From the NCBI GenBank assembly GCA_951213105.1, contig OX578145.1:12964707-13028706 (forward strand): a stretch of 64,000 nt of DNA, in the 5' to 3' direction. Made by a program: the position numbers and the translations under genes. Below the pieces are notes generated by a model. It was given only the letters and a program-made list of their open reading frames with translations, searched no databases and was not told the origin of the DNA. The stretch is from Amaurobius ferox (Eukaryota > Arthropoda > Arachnida > Araneae > Amaurobiidae). Shown in pieces: positions 43,402 to 54,746 of this stretch. Within the stretch, counting starts at the first letter, position 1, and each line of letters opens with the position of its first letter.

Positions 43402-44968
43402 GCGTCTCAAAAGTTTATGCACTTTAGTTTAAGCAATAGATATCAGAAGAAGAAAATAAGAAATGAAATTTAATCGCTATATATTTAATAACGACTAATA
43501 AACAATATAAGACCATAAACATATTTGTTTGATTTGCAGGTTTCAATAAACGAAGTAAATACAAAAAAACATAAAAAAATTGTTTCAAAAGTTTATGCAC
43601 AAGTAACAAAAAATGAAGTTATTTAACGAATATGATGTCCATTTCGTTTTATTACTTGAAAAACGCTATCTGGCATTGACAGAATAAGAGAATGAAGAAT
43701 TTCTGGGTCTAAATTATACCAGCAGTTTTCAATTTCACACTTTAATTCGGCCAAAGACGAAATCTGTCGCCTATTTGCATAAATTCTTCTGGATAGGACC
43801 CGCAAAGGGTTTCTATGGGATTCAAGTCAGGATATTTGGCCGGCCAATCCATTACCATAATGTTATTACACTGCAACCAAAGTTTTGTTGACTTTGCAGC
43901 ATGAATGGGAGCATGGTCGTGTTGAAAACAGAAGTTTGGTCCTGCTAGATTCGCAGCTTCTGGTAATATGTGATCCTTTAACTTTTGTTGGTAATTTAGA
44001 GAATTTTGATTACCGTTAAGAAAGACTGAGGATAAAGTACCATTAAAGCAAAACGCTCCCCACACCATCAAGGAACAACTTTGTTTTCTACTGAAAAAAA
44101 ATACTTTCTGTTCTTTGCGCAGGTCATGCCAGTATGATACCGATTCATCTGGACCATCAATACTCCATTTCTTTTCATTACTAAATATAGCAGTTTTCCA
44201 TTGGTCGTCCCAGTTCATGTGTTCCCGATCTCATTCCATACGACGTAATTTATGATTTTCAGTTAAACTCGGAATTCGCTTCATACGTGCGAGCATTATA
44301 TTGCAATTACTTTGTAAACGTCTGTGAATAAATAGATCGATATACTTTTAAACCTGATTCATTTTGTATTTCAGATAACGACAGTTCTTGAGTCGATGCT
44401 AGACGAAAAAGTTTTCCGTCATCTCGAGAACTGGTACATTTTGGACAGCCTAATCTATATTTTACTTTATAATCGCGATCTTTTTGTAGCACAGCATAAA
44501 TGCCTCGTTTTGAAAGATTTAATATTTTCGCGATATCAGGAACAGACTTTCCATAAGCTTTTAATCTCCAAATTTCACACACTTCGTCTTTTGTAAACTG
44601 TTTCCTACTCATTCATTCACATTCATTGTACTGAATGGTGAGAGGTGAAACGCAGCAGTCTTATATATAGTGGACAAACGTATGCAGAACTGTTTTAGTC
44701 AAATTACTATCTCATTTGCATACTTTACTTTGATTTTCCACGTTTTTTTGTTACTTGTGCAAAAATTTTTGAAATAAGTTTTTTGATGATTTTTTTTTGT
44801 ATTTACTTCGTTTATTGAAATCTGCAAATCAAACAGGTATGTTCATGGTCTTATATTGCTTATTAGTCGTTATTAAATATAGAGCGATGAAATTGCATTT
44901 CTTATTTTCTTCTTCTTCCGATATCTATTGCTTATACTAAAGTGCATAAACTTATGAGACGCACATTG
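43398..44968 (-). mobile_element. Tc3-like transposon with about 215-bp terminal inverted repeats
   Basis: Left end GTGCGTCTCAAAAGTTTATG (43,400) and right end, inverted, GTGCGTCTCATAAGTTTATG; similarity runs about 215 bp inward on each side, to the TGCACAAGTAACAAAAAA block at 43,600 and its partner at about 44,750. Borders a TA microsatellite on the left and TGTGTG on the right. Confidence 0.85.
43623..44612 (-). pseudogene. Tc3-like transposase, catalytically dead
   Basis: Minus strand: start at 44,612 with MSRKQFTKDEVCEIW and a homeodomain-like DNA-binding N-terminus (KSVPDIAKILNLSKRGI), a frameshift near 44,310, a stop in place of Trp before REHMNWDDQW (about 44,230), then IFSNEKKWSIDGPD, where the first catalytic Asp is Asn. 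QHDHAPIHAA keeps the second Asp and DLNPIE the Glu. A frameshift near 43,800 is followed by the C-terminus SRRIYANRRQ...VIKRNGHHIR ending at 43,623. Confidence 0.88.
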
Positions 44969-44984
44969 TGTGTGTGCGTGTGTA

Positions 44985-45330
44985 CATAGGGAAAGTCTTG
45001 TGCTGCTCACATCAGACTTTTGTACATTGAGTTACTTTTTAACGTGTTTTCAGAAAATCTACGGATTTACACTGTAGCACTATAGTAACCCAAAAAACTA
45101 TTTGCAGTGTGACGTCTGTGTGTGTGTATCTGTTGTGCAATGTATGTATCCATCCTAGCTAAAACACTAATATATTAATAGATCAAATTTCGTAAAATTT
45201 GGTAGATAAATAACGTATGGGTAACCCTGCTGCTGATTAGATTTTGGTACGATGCGAAATGGCTCGTGAAAAATGTCAAAATCTAAACTAATCGATCTCT
45301 CTAAACTCTCACTAAACTCTAAAAACGATC
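44985..45330 (+). repeat. Family B, head and proximal interior
   Basis: A leader-like GGGAAAGTCTTGTGCTGCTC is followed by a degraded B head, the GACGTCTGTGTGTGTGTATC tract and interior to about 45,300, where short CTAAACTC repeats begin. Confidence 0.65.
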
Positions 45331-45799
45331 TAAACTCCAAATCTAAACTCTAACGATCACAAGCAAAAGATGACAGAGCGACTGAGGAACGCTCACGAAG
45401 TTAGAATCGGGCTCCCACTGCTGATTCATGGACTGATTTTCTGTTTTATATGTTCTCGTTAGCGCGGAAAAGCTGTTATCAGCAATGATAGCAAGAAAAT
45501 ATGAAGATATTTTATACGCTCCTAACCTACTAGTGCAACGAGTGCTATACTAGTGCTAACCTACGAGTTGCAAAGACGGGAAAATACTCAGTTTATTTCT
45601 GGAAATAAACAGTGTTTCTCGGGAGGATTTTGGAAATTCTTAAAAAGGGAGAATTGTCAGCTATTGCATTTTGCATTGTAAAAGAAATATGTATGACCCT
45701 AAAAGTAATATTTATTTTTTTTTCGTAATGAATTGTAAATAGCAGAAGCATGGCAAATTGAGAGAGAGATTTGTTACACCCAAGAAAATATTGAAAAAT
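45331..45799. other. No gene seen
   Basis: Short CTAAACTC repeats at 45,290-45,350, otherwise unrecognised. Confidence 0.45.
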
Positions 45800-46070
45800 T
45801 ATGTGACTTTTTTTTATTAATGAACCCCCCGAGAGGGGACTAATGATGTCACGAACATAAAAATTGTATCGCGACTGTTTTTCACTGCAATGCTTGAAAT
45901 TGTTATGTTTCGTGATCATTGAGGTATAAATAAGTCCTTTTATGCATAAGTATGTCAAACTTTGTCCTATGCTGTTGTGTAACGAAAATATGTGACGAAA
46001 ATAAAGTCGAACATTTTCGTGAAAACAATACTTTTTCTATACTGTATTCCATAATATGGTAAAGTAAAAA
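45800..46070 (-). repeat. Family C fragment
   Basis: CCCCCGAGAGGGGACTAATG at 45,826 onward matches family C distal sequence; the end near 46,050 carries a degraded ACTTT...AAAGTATTG head. Confidence 0.6.
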
Positions 46071-46148
46071 CTAGCATTGCCTAATGAAATATTGCTTAGC
46101 AGTCAATTGAAGTATTTTAAAACAACGAATTATTTTAATGAATTTATT

Positions 46149-46336
46149 ACTTTCCTTATATACATATAAATGTATAAGTAAAGTATTGTGACGGAGCCGA
46201 AAATTCGAATTCAAGTTTTCGACGGGAGAGCACGTTTCAAGCATCCCTGACACACGAATCAGACGATTTTGAGGTGATGTCTGTGCGTGCGTGCGTGTGT
46301 GTGTGTGTGTGTGTAAGTATGTGTGTGTGTGTGTGT
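46149..46336 (-). repeat. Family A head fragment ending in a (GT)n tract
   Basis: Terminal hairpin ACTTTCCTTATA / TATAAGTAAAGT (one mismatch) at 46,149-46,183, conserved head, then GT repeats at 46,284-46,338. Beyond the GT tract the sequence is family B, not family A, so this is a chimeric junction. Confidence 0.75.
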
Positions 46337-46570
46337 GTCAGATCCGTTCTTCAGATATTCTAGTTTTTTCGCGTTTTCGCTACGCCACCTTTGACAATAA
46401 GTTCAGCTATCAAACGAGAACCAAATTTAAGTTTAACGGGCAAATTCAATGTCATTTAAAATACTTATGGCTGTTATTTTGTGCAGATAAACTCAAATTA
46501 TTATTGAAGAAATAAAGAGAACGTGAATATGAGTCTGCAGGGAAAGACATGTGTTGCCCACATCAGAATT
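46337..46570 (+). repeat. Family B 3' part, left arm of a large inverted repeat
   Basis: From GATATTCTAGTTTTTTCGCG to the terminal GCAGGGAAAGACATGTG. The same sequence occurs inverted at about 49,165-49,400. The open frame it contains is non-coding repeat. Confidence 0.75.
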
Positions 46571-47345
46571 TTCAACAATATTACAACAATGATTTATAGA
46601 AGTGAACGGGGATTATTTGCAGGCCATTTCGAAAAAAATGTAGGATCTATATTTAAAGATCCACCAAATTTTTGTAGAATAAAATGTTCAACAAATTTAA
46701 GTTGTGTACCAAATTTTAACTCTCTAGGACGTAGGAAAGTGCATTAAAAATGCCATCAAATAAGTATATCATGAAGAGTTATATAAAATTAAAAAAAAAT
46801 TTGAAAAATTGTTATCTAGCAAATTTATTTTAAAATGCGAAGCCTCTCTCATATGCAAAATGATTAAACTTTTGGAAAGATATTTATTATATAATATATC
46901 TCCCTTTTCTTTCTGGAGGATATCCCAAAAGTCAGAATTTAATTGAATTTGTTTTTCTCCCTATATTAAATAATTTTTAATTAAAAAATTACTTGACATA
47001 TTTTACTGAAAATTTTTTAATATATTTTATGGGATAATATGAATATTTTCTAAAAATTTCGAAGCAATTTGTGAATTTTAAATTTACTTAAAAAATGTTT
47101 GAAAAATTAAGTCCCATAGGGTTCAATGTATTTCATTTTTTCAATCCGGGTTCAATAAAAAACTAATTGGGTGATATTATTTATTTATATTACCATACGT
47201 CCCACAGACCGTCTGAACAACATACTAAAATTTCATTTGGATAAAGTCATTTTTACGGCAGTTATCGTGCTAACGGACAGACAGACAGATAGAATGAATG
47301 AACAAAGTCATAAACACTTTTCAACAATGTTGTAAAGTGTTAAAA
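46571..47345 (-). repeat. Family D (variant D') copy, left arm of inverted repeat
   Basis: Ends on the right with AACACTTTTCAACAATG...AAAGTGTT and the GACAGACAGACAGATAG tract; matches the copy at 48,393-49,160 in inverse orientation almost line for line. Confidence 0.75.
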
Positions 47346-47703
47346 AAGCCCGCCGAATCTCTCGCCAAGTGTTACACGGACGGGCCGACGTAATCATTTA
47401 TATTTTCGTAGATTAGAAGATTATACCCATTTATTAGAAGATGTACCCGTACTACAATATATGGATTTTAAAATGCTTCCACAAAATAAAACAAATTATA
47501 TAAGAATTTGAAAATATCTGCGTATCTACCTATATCTGCGTATCTATCTGTCCGTGAAAGGCAGGTTTGCCTCCTAGCTCAGAAACTGTTCCATATTATT
47601 TTATGATATGTTACTTAACTAGCGCATTTTTAAAATCAAATTAGTTTTTCAGGTGCTGATTAGAATTTAGTACAGTTTGGATAATTGAGCTCTCCCTGTT
47701 TTT

Positions 47704-48392
47704 ACCTTATCATACGTAGTAATGAGGAAGTATTGCTTTCACAAAAGTCTTCGATTTTCAGATTTTGATGCATATATATCTTTAAGACATCCTGAACACG
47801 TTTTGACAATTTTTGGAATGATGTCTGTCTTCTTCTTCGACCCAGACCGTTCGACCTACCAGAAAGGCATAAAGTATCTGTAAGGATTCCCGGAAAGTGC
47901 CATCCAATTTAGACCGGAACCTAGTGGGGGAGGCATCCACAGGAACCGTATCCTCTTTCCCCTATCACCAACCTGTCGGAAGCACTTATGGACCCACGTG
48001 TTTAACGTGATCGTACTCCACGTGAACACAGCGGTAGTTTCAGCAGTGGCAGGAATCGAACCCAGGCCGACCGAGTGCAATTCCCGAGCACTAATGATGT
48101 CCGTCTGTCTGTTTAATGTATATGGTCGATGTATTGTGTACACGATAGCAGCCAGAAATAATAATGGATTTTCATGAAACTTTATATCCATCTTAGTTAC
48201 AAAAAAATCTAGAACTAAATAGTTTTCGCTTGAATTTAGAAAAAATTCTTTGAAATTTATTCGAAATTTTATATTTTATTAACATGGCAGCATAGGACAA
48301 AATTTGACATAATTATGCATAAAAAGGTTTACTTATGACTCACGAGACTGAATAGTTTCAATCATTATTATGAAAAATAGCCGCGAAACAAG
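47704..48392 (+). repeat. Family C element C6, split by SINE-1
   Basis: Head with GAGGAAGTATTGCTTTC, then the SINE at 47,831-48,092, then GTCCGTCTGTCTG and the AACTTTATATCC line. A family D element abuts directly at about 48,393. Confidence 0.75.
47831..48092 (-). repeat. SINE-1 copy 3 inserted in a family C repeat
   Basis: B-box GGTTCGATTCC at 48,052-48,062. Flanked by AATGATGTCTGTCT (47,817-47,830) and AATGATGTCCGTCT (48,093-48,106), a 14-bp target duplication with one mismatch. Removing the SINE restores the family C sequence around its GTCTGTCTG tract, so this is a clean nested insertion. Confidence 0.85.
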
Positions 48393-49160
48393 TTTTTAAC
48401 ACTTTACAACATAGTTGAAAAGTGTTTATGACTTTGTTCATTCTGTCTGTCTGTCTGTCTGTGCGTTAGCACGATAACTGCCGTAAAAATGACTTTATCA
48501 AAATGAAATTTTAGTATGTTTTTTAGACGGTCTGTGGGACCTATGGGCATATAAATAAATAATATCACCCAATTAGTTTTTTATTGAACCCGGGTTGAAA
48601 AAATGAAATACATTGAACCCTATGGGACCTAATTTTTCAAACATTTTTTAAGCAAATTTAAAATTCACAAATTGTTTAGAAATTTTTAGGAAATATTTAA
48701 ATTATCCCATAAAATATATAAAAAAATTTCAGTAAAATATATTAAGTAGTTTTTTATTTAAAAATTTTTTAATATAGGGAAAAAACAAATTCAATTAAAT
48801 TCTGACTTTTGAGATATCCTCCAGAAAGAAAAAGGAGATATATTATATTATAAATATCTTTCCAAAACTTTAATCATTCTGTATATGAGAGAGGCTTCAC
48901 ATTTTAAAATAAATTTGGTAGATAACAATTTTTCAATTTTTTTTTTAATTTTATATAACTCTTCGTGATATACTTATTTGATGGCATTTTTAATGCACTT
49001 TCTTACGTCCTAGAGAGTTAAAATTTGGTACACAGCTTAAATTTGTTGAACATTTTATTCTACAAAAATTTGGTGGATCTTTAAATATAGATCCTACATT
49101 TTTTTCGAAATAGCCTGCAAATAATCCACGTTCACTTCTATAAACCATAAACTTCTATAA
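48393..49160 (+). repeat. Family D (variant D') copy, right arm of inverted repeat
   Basis: Starts with the palindromic AACACTTTACAACA...TTGAAAAGTGTT, CTGTCTGTCTGTCTGTG tract and the GACTTTATCAAAATGAAA line. Broken at 49,165 by a family B element. Confidence 0.75.
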
Positions 49161-49164
49161 TATT

Positions 49165-50000
49165 GTTAAAAATTCTGATGTGGGCAGCACATGTCTTTCC
49201 CTGCAGACTCATATTCACGTTCTCTTTATTTCTTCAATAATAATTTGAGTTTATCTGCACTAAATAACAGCCATAAGTATTTTAAATGACATTGAATTTG
49301 CACGTTAAACTTAAATTTGGTTCTCATTTGATAGCTGGACTTATTGTCAAAGGTGGCGTAGCGAAAACGCGAAAAAACTAGAATATCAAGAACGGCTAGT
49401 CCTAGAGTAATGGGGTTAGTATTATTCTTTTTGTTGTCAAAAATCACGTATAAAATAGGAATTTAGTTGATATAATTGAGCACACGTAGTCTTTTATTTT
49501 TGTATTTAACGATTTTTGCGGGCCATTTCGCAAAAATAGCCCGTTCCCTTTTCCCGAATCGTACTAGAATAACCTACAAATGATTTATATACCAAATTTT
49601 TTTTAATTTGGTATACAAATCACTTGTAGGTTATTGAAATATTATACACCAAATTTTGTTAAATTTGTTCCATTAGTTTTTAGCTAGAGTGGATAAAGGC
49701 AATTTCTGCCGGCCATTTCGCAAAGAAGGCAGATTCTTTTATTACGAATCGTACTATAATCGAATGAACATCAGGATTTCCCACAAAAACATACCTACCA
49801 AATTTTATGAAATTCGCTCCATTAGTTTTTCAATTGGAGTGGATGTAATATCCTCACAGACACACAGAAACATACACAGATACACCCTTACACACACAGA
49901 CGTCTTCCTAAAAATAGTTTTTTCGTGTTCTAGAAGCCCCAAAACGTGTAGATCCTTCGAAAATCCGAGTTCCGATTTTCGGCACGATTCCAATACTTTG
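49165..50000 (-). repeat. Family B element B6, near full length, inserted in family D
   Basis: Leader TCTGATGTGGGCAGCACATG at 49,172, interior, and head ending CGATTCCAATACTTT at about 49,998, where a CA run replaces the hairpin. Flanked on both sides by family D sequence. Confidence 0.75.
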
Positions 50001-50004
50001 AATA

Positions 50005-50450
50005 CACACACACACACATATTATCTGTGTATCTAAATTCCGTGCCTATGCAATTACAATAGTTATGATTTTAAATGATCCTTAAACTTTTATTATTTCT
50101 TCAACGAAGCCTAATTTTAACTTATGCAGAATGCAAATATCTCCGATTGTAAGGTGAGTTACATAAGAATTGCTGAATTTTTTTCAAACAAAATTATTTA
50201 GCTCTGGAGTCTGGAATACAAGTTATATGAATGAAATATTAATTGATTTTGCATAGAGAATCAGATGATTTATATTTCGATACAGTTTTAAATATTTAAG
50301 TATGATAAATTACTGTAGTACTGTGATAATGTAAAAGATGTCACCACTGAATGTATCACTTTTTTGAATTTTTTAAATAAAATTGCATTTCAGTTGGAAA
50401 GTGTTTCATAATCAATGCTTGTGCATGAGTGATCTTTCTTGTTTTTTCGT
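50005..50450 (+). repeat. Family D distal part after the B6 insertion
   Basis: Matches the distal half of family D (TTCTTCAACGAAGCC, TTAGCTCTGGAGTCTG, GGAAAGTGTTTCATAATC, ending TGATCTTTCTTGTTTT). Confidence 0.65.
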
Positions 50451-50793
50451 CGTGACGTGATTATTCCGTTCTTAAGATATTGCAGTTTTTATGATTTTGA
50501 CATATAATTCCATTTTAAAATGGGCTGTCGCCCAATGTTTTAAAAATGGCAAATTCGTTGTAATTTAAATTATGTATCTATTTCTATTTTTTTATTGTAT
50601 ATATGTGTGTGCGCCACATAGTTCTACTGGTGGCTTTCATGCCTGTAAATTTTCATAAAAACTATACGAGGATGAGTCACTATTATTAGATGATATATGC
50701 GGAATTGTCTAAAAAAAGCTTAATTTAAAGATTTTTAAAATACTATATGCCTTTTATTACTTTATCCTTTTAATTTTTTTAGATTGCAATGCA

Positions 50794-50802
<9 letters not shown>

Positions 50803-50865
<63 letters not shown>

Positions 50866-50868
50866 GGT
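50803..50868. repeat. (TA)n(CA)n left of the pogo element
   Basis: TA repeat then CACACAC, replacing the left terminal repeat of the pogo element. Confidence 0.9.
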
Positions 50869-50869
50869 A

Positions 50870-51843
50870 TAAAACTAATGTAAAACAAACTTTTTAACGC
50901 GAAATTTTTTTAATCAAACTCTCGATTTCTCGAATTTTTCATCTTACCATTTGGATTATCTTACCATTTTCATCTTTTCATTTGGAAAAATACGATCCAA
51001 AAATGTGTTTAATGCAGATGAAACAGGACTATTAAATGTATGCCTGATAAAACTATGGCCATTAAAGGCATGTTATGGCTGGAAAAGGAGCAAAGGAAGA
51101 TTAACTGTGCTATTTTGCACTAATATGGATGGTTCAGAAAGTCTAAAACCTCTTATGATAGGTAAATCTGCTAAACCCCATGTTTTTCAGGAATGAAAGC
51201 TGTTCCAATGACTTATTTTGCGAACAATAAGGCTTGGATGACTGCCGAAATTTTCACTAATTGGTTGAAGGAACTAGACAGAAAAATGTCCCGTGAAAAT
51301 CGCGATATTGTTCTCTTCTTGGACAACTGTACAGCGCATAATAGTGTGCCAAAATTTAGCGTGCCAAAATTAAAATCCGTGAAAGTTCATTTCATGCCAC
51401 CAAACACAACATCTAAGTTACAGCCTTTGAACCAAGGTATTATTCAGAGCTTTAAAGTAAACTATCGCCACAAAATTAAGCTCATTTGGATCCACCTAGC
51501 TCATTTGGAAAATGTGACAGATATTGAAGGATTCAGTATCTGTAACCAAACTGTCATAGATTACTATTTTGCAAGTAAAGAAATGCAAGATTAAATTTTA
51601 ATAATGTATATTACATTAAATGTGTATGCAATCATTTCAAGTTTCGCTTTATTTGTTGTCAGCATTTTCTTGGGTAATACCTAATTCTCTGTCTGTAAGA
51701 TAAAGTAAGTGATTTTTTTAAAAATGTGTAAAGTATAGGACTAGGATGTATATATTCTTTTATGAATTCCTTAAAATTTTTCAAATTTTCGATCTCTCGA
51801 ATTTTTTTTCTACTCCCTTCAAATTGGACATATCGAGGTTCGA

Positions 51844-51847
<4 letters not shown>
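50870..51847 (+). mobile_element. Pogo/Tigger element, right end intact
   Basis: The right end, read inward, is CAGTCGAACCTCGATATGTC (to 51,847), the typical start of pogo/Tigger terminal repeats, next to a TA microsatellite. The left terminal repeat is not visible: only a subterminal CTCGATTTCTCGAATTTTT at about 50,922 corresponds, so the left end is lost in TA/CA repeats. Confidence 0.7.
50951..51594 (+). pseudogene. Pogo/Tigger-type transposase (DDE_1) fragment
   Basis: NADETGL (first Asp), RLTVLFCTNMDGSE, a 1-nt frameshift near 51,189, PMTYFANNKAWMTAEIF, VLFLDNCTAH (second Asp), HFMPPNTTSKLQPLNQGII. The third catalytic position, normally Asp in LQPLDQG, is Asn here. The CENP-B-like DNA-binding N-terminus is absent. 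C-terminus ends at 51,594. Confidence 0.88.

Positions 51848-51891
<44 letters not shown>
51848..51891. repeat. (TA)n right of the pogo element
   Basis: TA repeat directly at the pogo right end. Confidence 0.9.
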
Positions 51892-51895
<4 letters not shown>

Positions 51896-52633
51896 TTGCA
51901 ATCTATAAAAATTATTATGTAGTAAAAAGTTAATTATATTTATTTACACAATTTATTTCCAATATTCAAACTGCTATAGAATTGAAGCTTTCATATCAGA
52001 ATGTTGTATTCTGTTTTGATATGTTGTTTATATTAATGTGTTATTATTAATGTGTCGTTTATAATGTAATGTATGCGTTATTTATAATGTGTTGTTAATA
52101 TGTATTAATGTGTATGTTTTAATATGTTGTATAATGTTACTTTATATAATTCATAATTTATTAAACAAAACACTAGAAATAAAATTATACAATAAATAAA
52201 TTTTTCATTATATTTTATTCAGATTATATTTCAAGATGGTTATAAATATAGTGACACTGTAGGTATTTATGATGTTTAAATATATAAGACAATGTATTTT
52301 GTTGAAAGGCATTTACGTAATAATTGTCATAAACAAATTTTCAATAATGATTTTGGTTTTACTAATTTACAGGAGCTCTAAAATTCAGCTATTAATTTTC
52401 TAAAGTTGAATACTAATTATTCTGAAATGCTCTTTTTATGCAATTACGATCATAGTCATTATTTGTCACATTTCGAACAGAAGCAATGTGATTTCTGTGA
52501 TCCTGTAAGAAAACATTCGAAATTGGTTAGAAAATCTTTTAAAATGTCTGTTTATTGATTGCTGAATTTCAAGTATGAACTTTATTCCTGAAACTTTAGT
52601 TCTGTATATCATGCATAAAAAAGTTAGCCGCAC
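51892..52633. other. No gene seen
   Basis: TTAATGTGTTGTT-type low-complexity sequence at 52,020-52,140, otherwise unrecognised AT-rich DNA. Confidence 0.5.
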
Positions 52634-53240
52634 ACCAAAATGTTCGATTTACAGAATAAATGAGAAAACGCTCCTTTAAAATTTAATAGAGGCTTGAAAT
52701 TTGGTATATGGGCTAATCATTTGACGGAAACACGCAAGACGAATATAGTTTTTCAAAAATGTTCATTTAAGGGGGTGCTCCAGAGTAAAACTTTCGAAAA
52801 GTGAATTGATAAAAAACCATGCTTCGGAATGAGATAGAGATATCAAATTTGGTGTAAGGGTAGATAGTTTGAAAGGAAGAAAGTGTGAAAATTCAGATTT
52901 CCAATATTTGCTACTTTAAGGGGTGCGCACACTAATATGTTCGATTTTCCGAATAAATGAGGCACGCTTCCTTTTAAATGGCTTGATATTTGGTATATGG
53001 GCCAATCATCTGATAAAACACACAAGACAAACGGAGTTTTTCAAAAATGTTCATTTATGAATGTGCTTCACAGAAAAAAGTTTCAAAGGAGAAATAATAA
53101 TATAGGGGTGCCTCGAGATGAGATAGACTTTAATGTGGTGTACGGGTAGATAATTCGAAAGGAAGAAATGCGGAAATTTAGTTTTCCAATATTTTCTTCT
53201 TTAGGGAGTTCTGCACACCAAAATATTCGATTTGTCGAAT
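52634..53240 (+). repeat. Satellite-like tandem repeat, about 290-bp period
   Basis: Units start CACCAAAATGTTCGATTT (52,634), CACTAATATGTTCGATTT (about 52,931) and CACCAAAATATTCGATTT (about 53,217); each contains TTTGGTATATGGGC and AAAAATGTTCATTTA. Two full units and a partial third. Confidence 0.8.
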
Positions 53241-53619
53241 AAATGCGAAACGCGAATTATTAAAAAATTTACATTATCCAGGGGTTGCTTATTGTGAGAC
53301 CGTTGACCGTCAATAATCTAAAATCGTTAAACCCAAAGGCCGTAATGATATGATCCAATGCGAAATGCAATTCCAAAAAAATGTATTTATAAATATATTT
53401 CTTTATTATTTAAATCGAAAAACAATTACTGAAGATCTAAAGAATAAAGCATCCTGGTCTAGTTTGTAAACAAATTTAGAAAAACTATTTTTTAATTCTC
53501 AAACGACAGAGATTATAATCTCTTTCGTTTTATGCTCGATTATAATCTCTTATTAATTAAGTACGATTTTCTAGATAATTTTCTAGAAAATCGTACTTAA
53601 TTATGCAAAATATTGAACT

Positions 53620-54100
53620 TTCATCGATTCGGTGTCATTTTTATGAATTTAGCATCATTTTATCAATTTGACGACATTTTCGTCAATTTAACGAGATTTT
53701 AAAAAATCGCCAAATATATCACCAAGTGGGACTGAAGAACTGACAGTTACAATTGGCGACAAATTGACGAAACATTATCACAATACTCTTCCCTAACAAA
53801 ACACAATTAATTTCATTTATTTAGCTCCATTTTATCAATTTCAAGATATTTTTATGGATCTACAAATATTTTTATCAATTTGGCGACATTTTAAAAAGTT
53901 GCTAAATGTGTTACTAAGTAGGACGGTTGGACTGACAGACAAATGCTACCGAAACATTATTTCAGTACTCTCTTCTAACAAAATAAAATTCATTTCATTG
54001 ACTTAGAGTCGTTTCTATCAATTTGCGACATTTCAGTCAAATTGGCAACGTTTAAGAAAAGTAGTCAAGTTAGGTATATCTCGCAAAATTCGTAGATCTG
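53620..54100 (+). repeat. Imperfect tandem repeat, about 185-bp period
   Basis: Three diverged units with TTTATCAATTTGGCGACATTT-like lines and AACATTAT..CAGTACTCT; related in wording to the family A interior. AGAATAAAGCATCCTGGTCT at 53,441 and AGAATAAAGTATCCTGGTCT at 54,117 bracket the array. Confidence 0.6.
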
Positions 54101-54220
54101 AATTTGCAGATCTGAAGAATAAAGTATCCTGGTCTCGTTTGTATATACTAAATGAAAACACTAAAACTGTATTAGGAGATATACCCGTTCTACTCTTATT
54201 CTGTTTCAACAATCGGCTAA

Positions 54221-54402
54221 ATGAGTTTATTGGCTAAACACAATATATGAGTTTATTGGCTAAACACAATATATGAGTTTATTGGCTAGACACAATATAA
54301 GAGTTTATTCGCTAAACACAATATATGAGTTTATTCGCTAAACGCAATATATGAGTTTATTGGCTAAACACAATATATGAGTTCATTGGCTAAACACAAT
54401 AT
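54221..54402 (+). repeat. Minisatellite: 7 x 26 bp
   Basis: 182 bp, exactly seven units of ATGAGTTTATTGGCTAAACA + CAATAT with a few substitutions. No spacer variation. Confidence 0.92.
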
Positions 54403-54746
54403 CGAATAGTTCGAAAACTCTTTGCCAAAATGAATGAAAGTGATGTATACATTTCATAATTAATATAATTGAAAGAAATATCAAACCGTTCATTTGTGCG
54501 ATATATTTTTATATCTATTCATTTATTATTCAAATAGAAATAACAATAATAAAAATTAACAAACATTTGATTTAATTGGGTTACTGAGCAACATGATATA
54601 AGAAAGAATCTTCCTCATAAAATGCTGGTAATTAAATAACCAATTTGATTTTTTACTACTTTTCATTGTTGAGTAAGAGCCCGTGAAAAATAAACCATGG
54701 TGACAGAGTTCCAATATGGGTCATTTTCTCTAAACGGGCTTTTTAA

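Noticed and set aside
46375..49447. Near-identical peptides (VFSRFRYATFDNK... type) on opposite strands at 46.4 and 49.3 kb
   Set aside because: They are the two arms of an inverted repeat of family B, whose other copies do not keep the frame; not evidence of coding.
54221..54402. Second CRISPR-like array
   Set aside because: Simple 26-bp tandem repeat with no spacers, in an animal genome.
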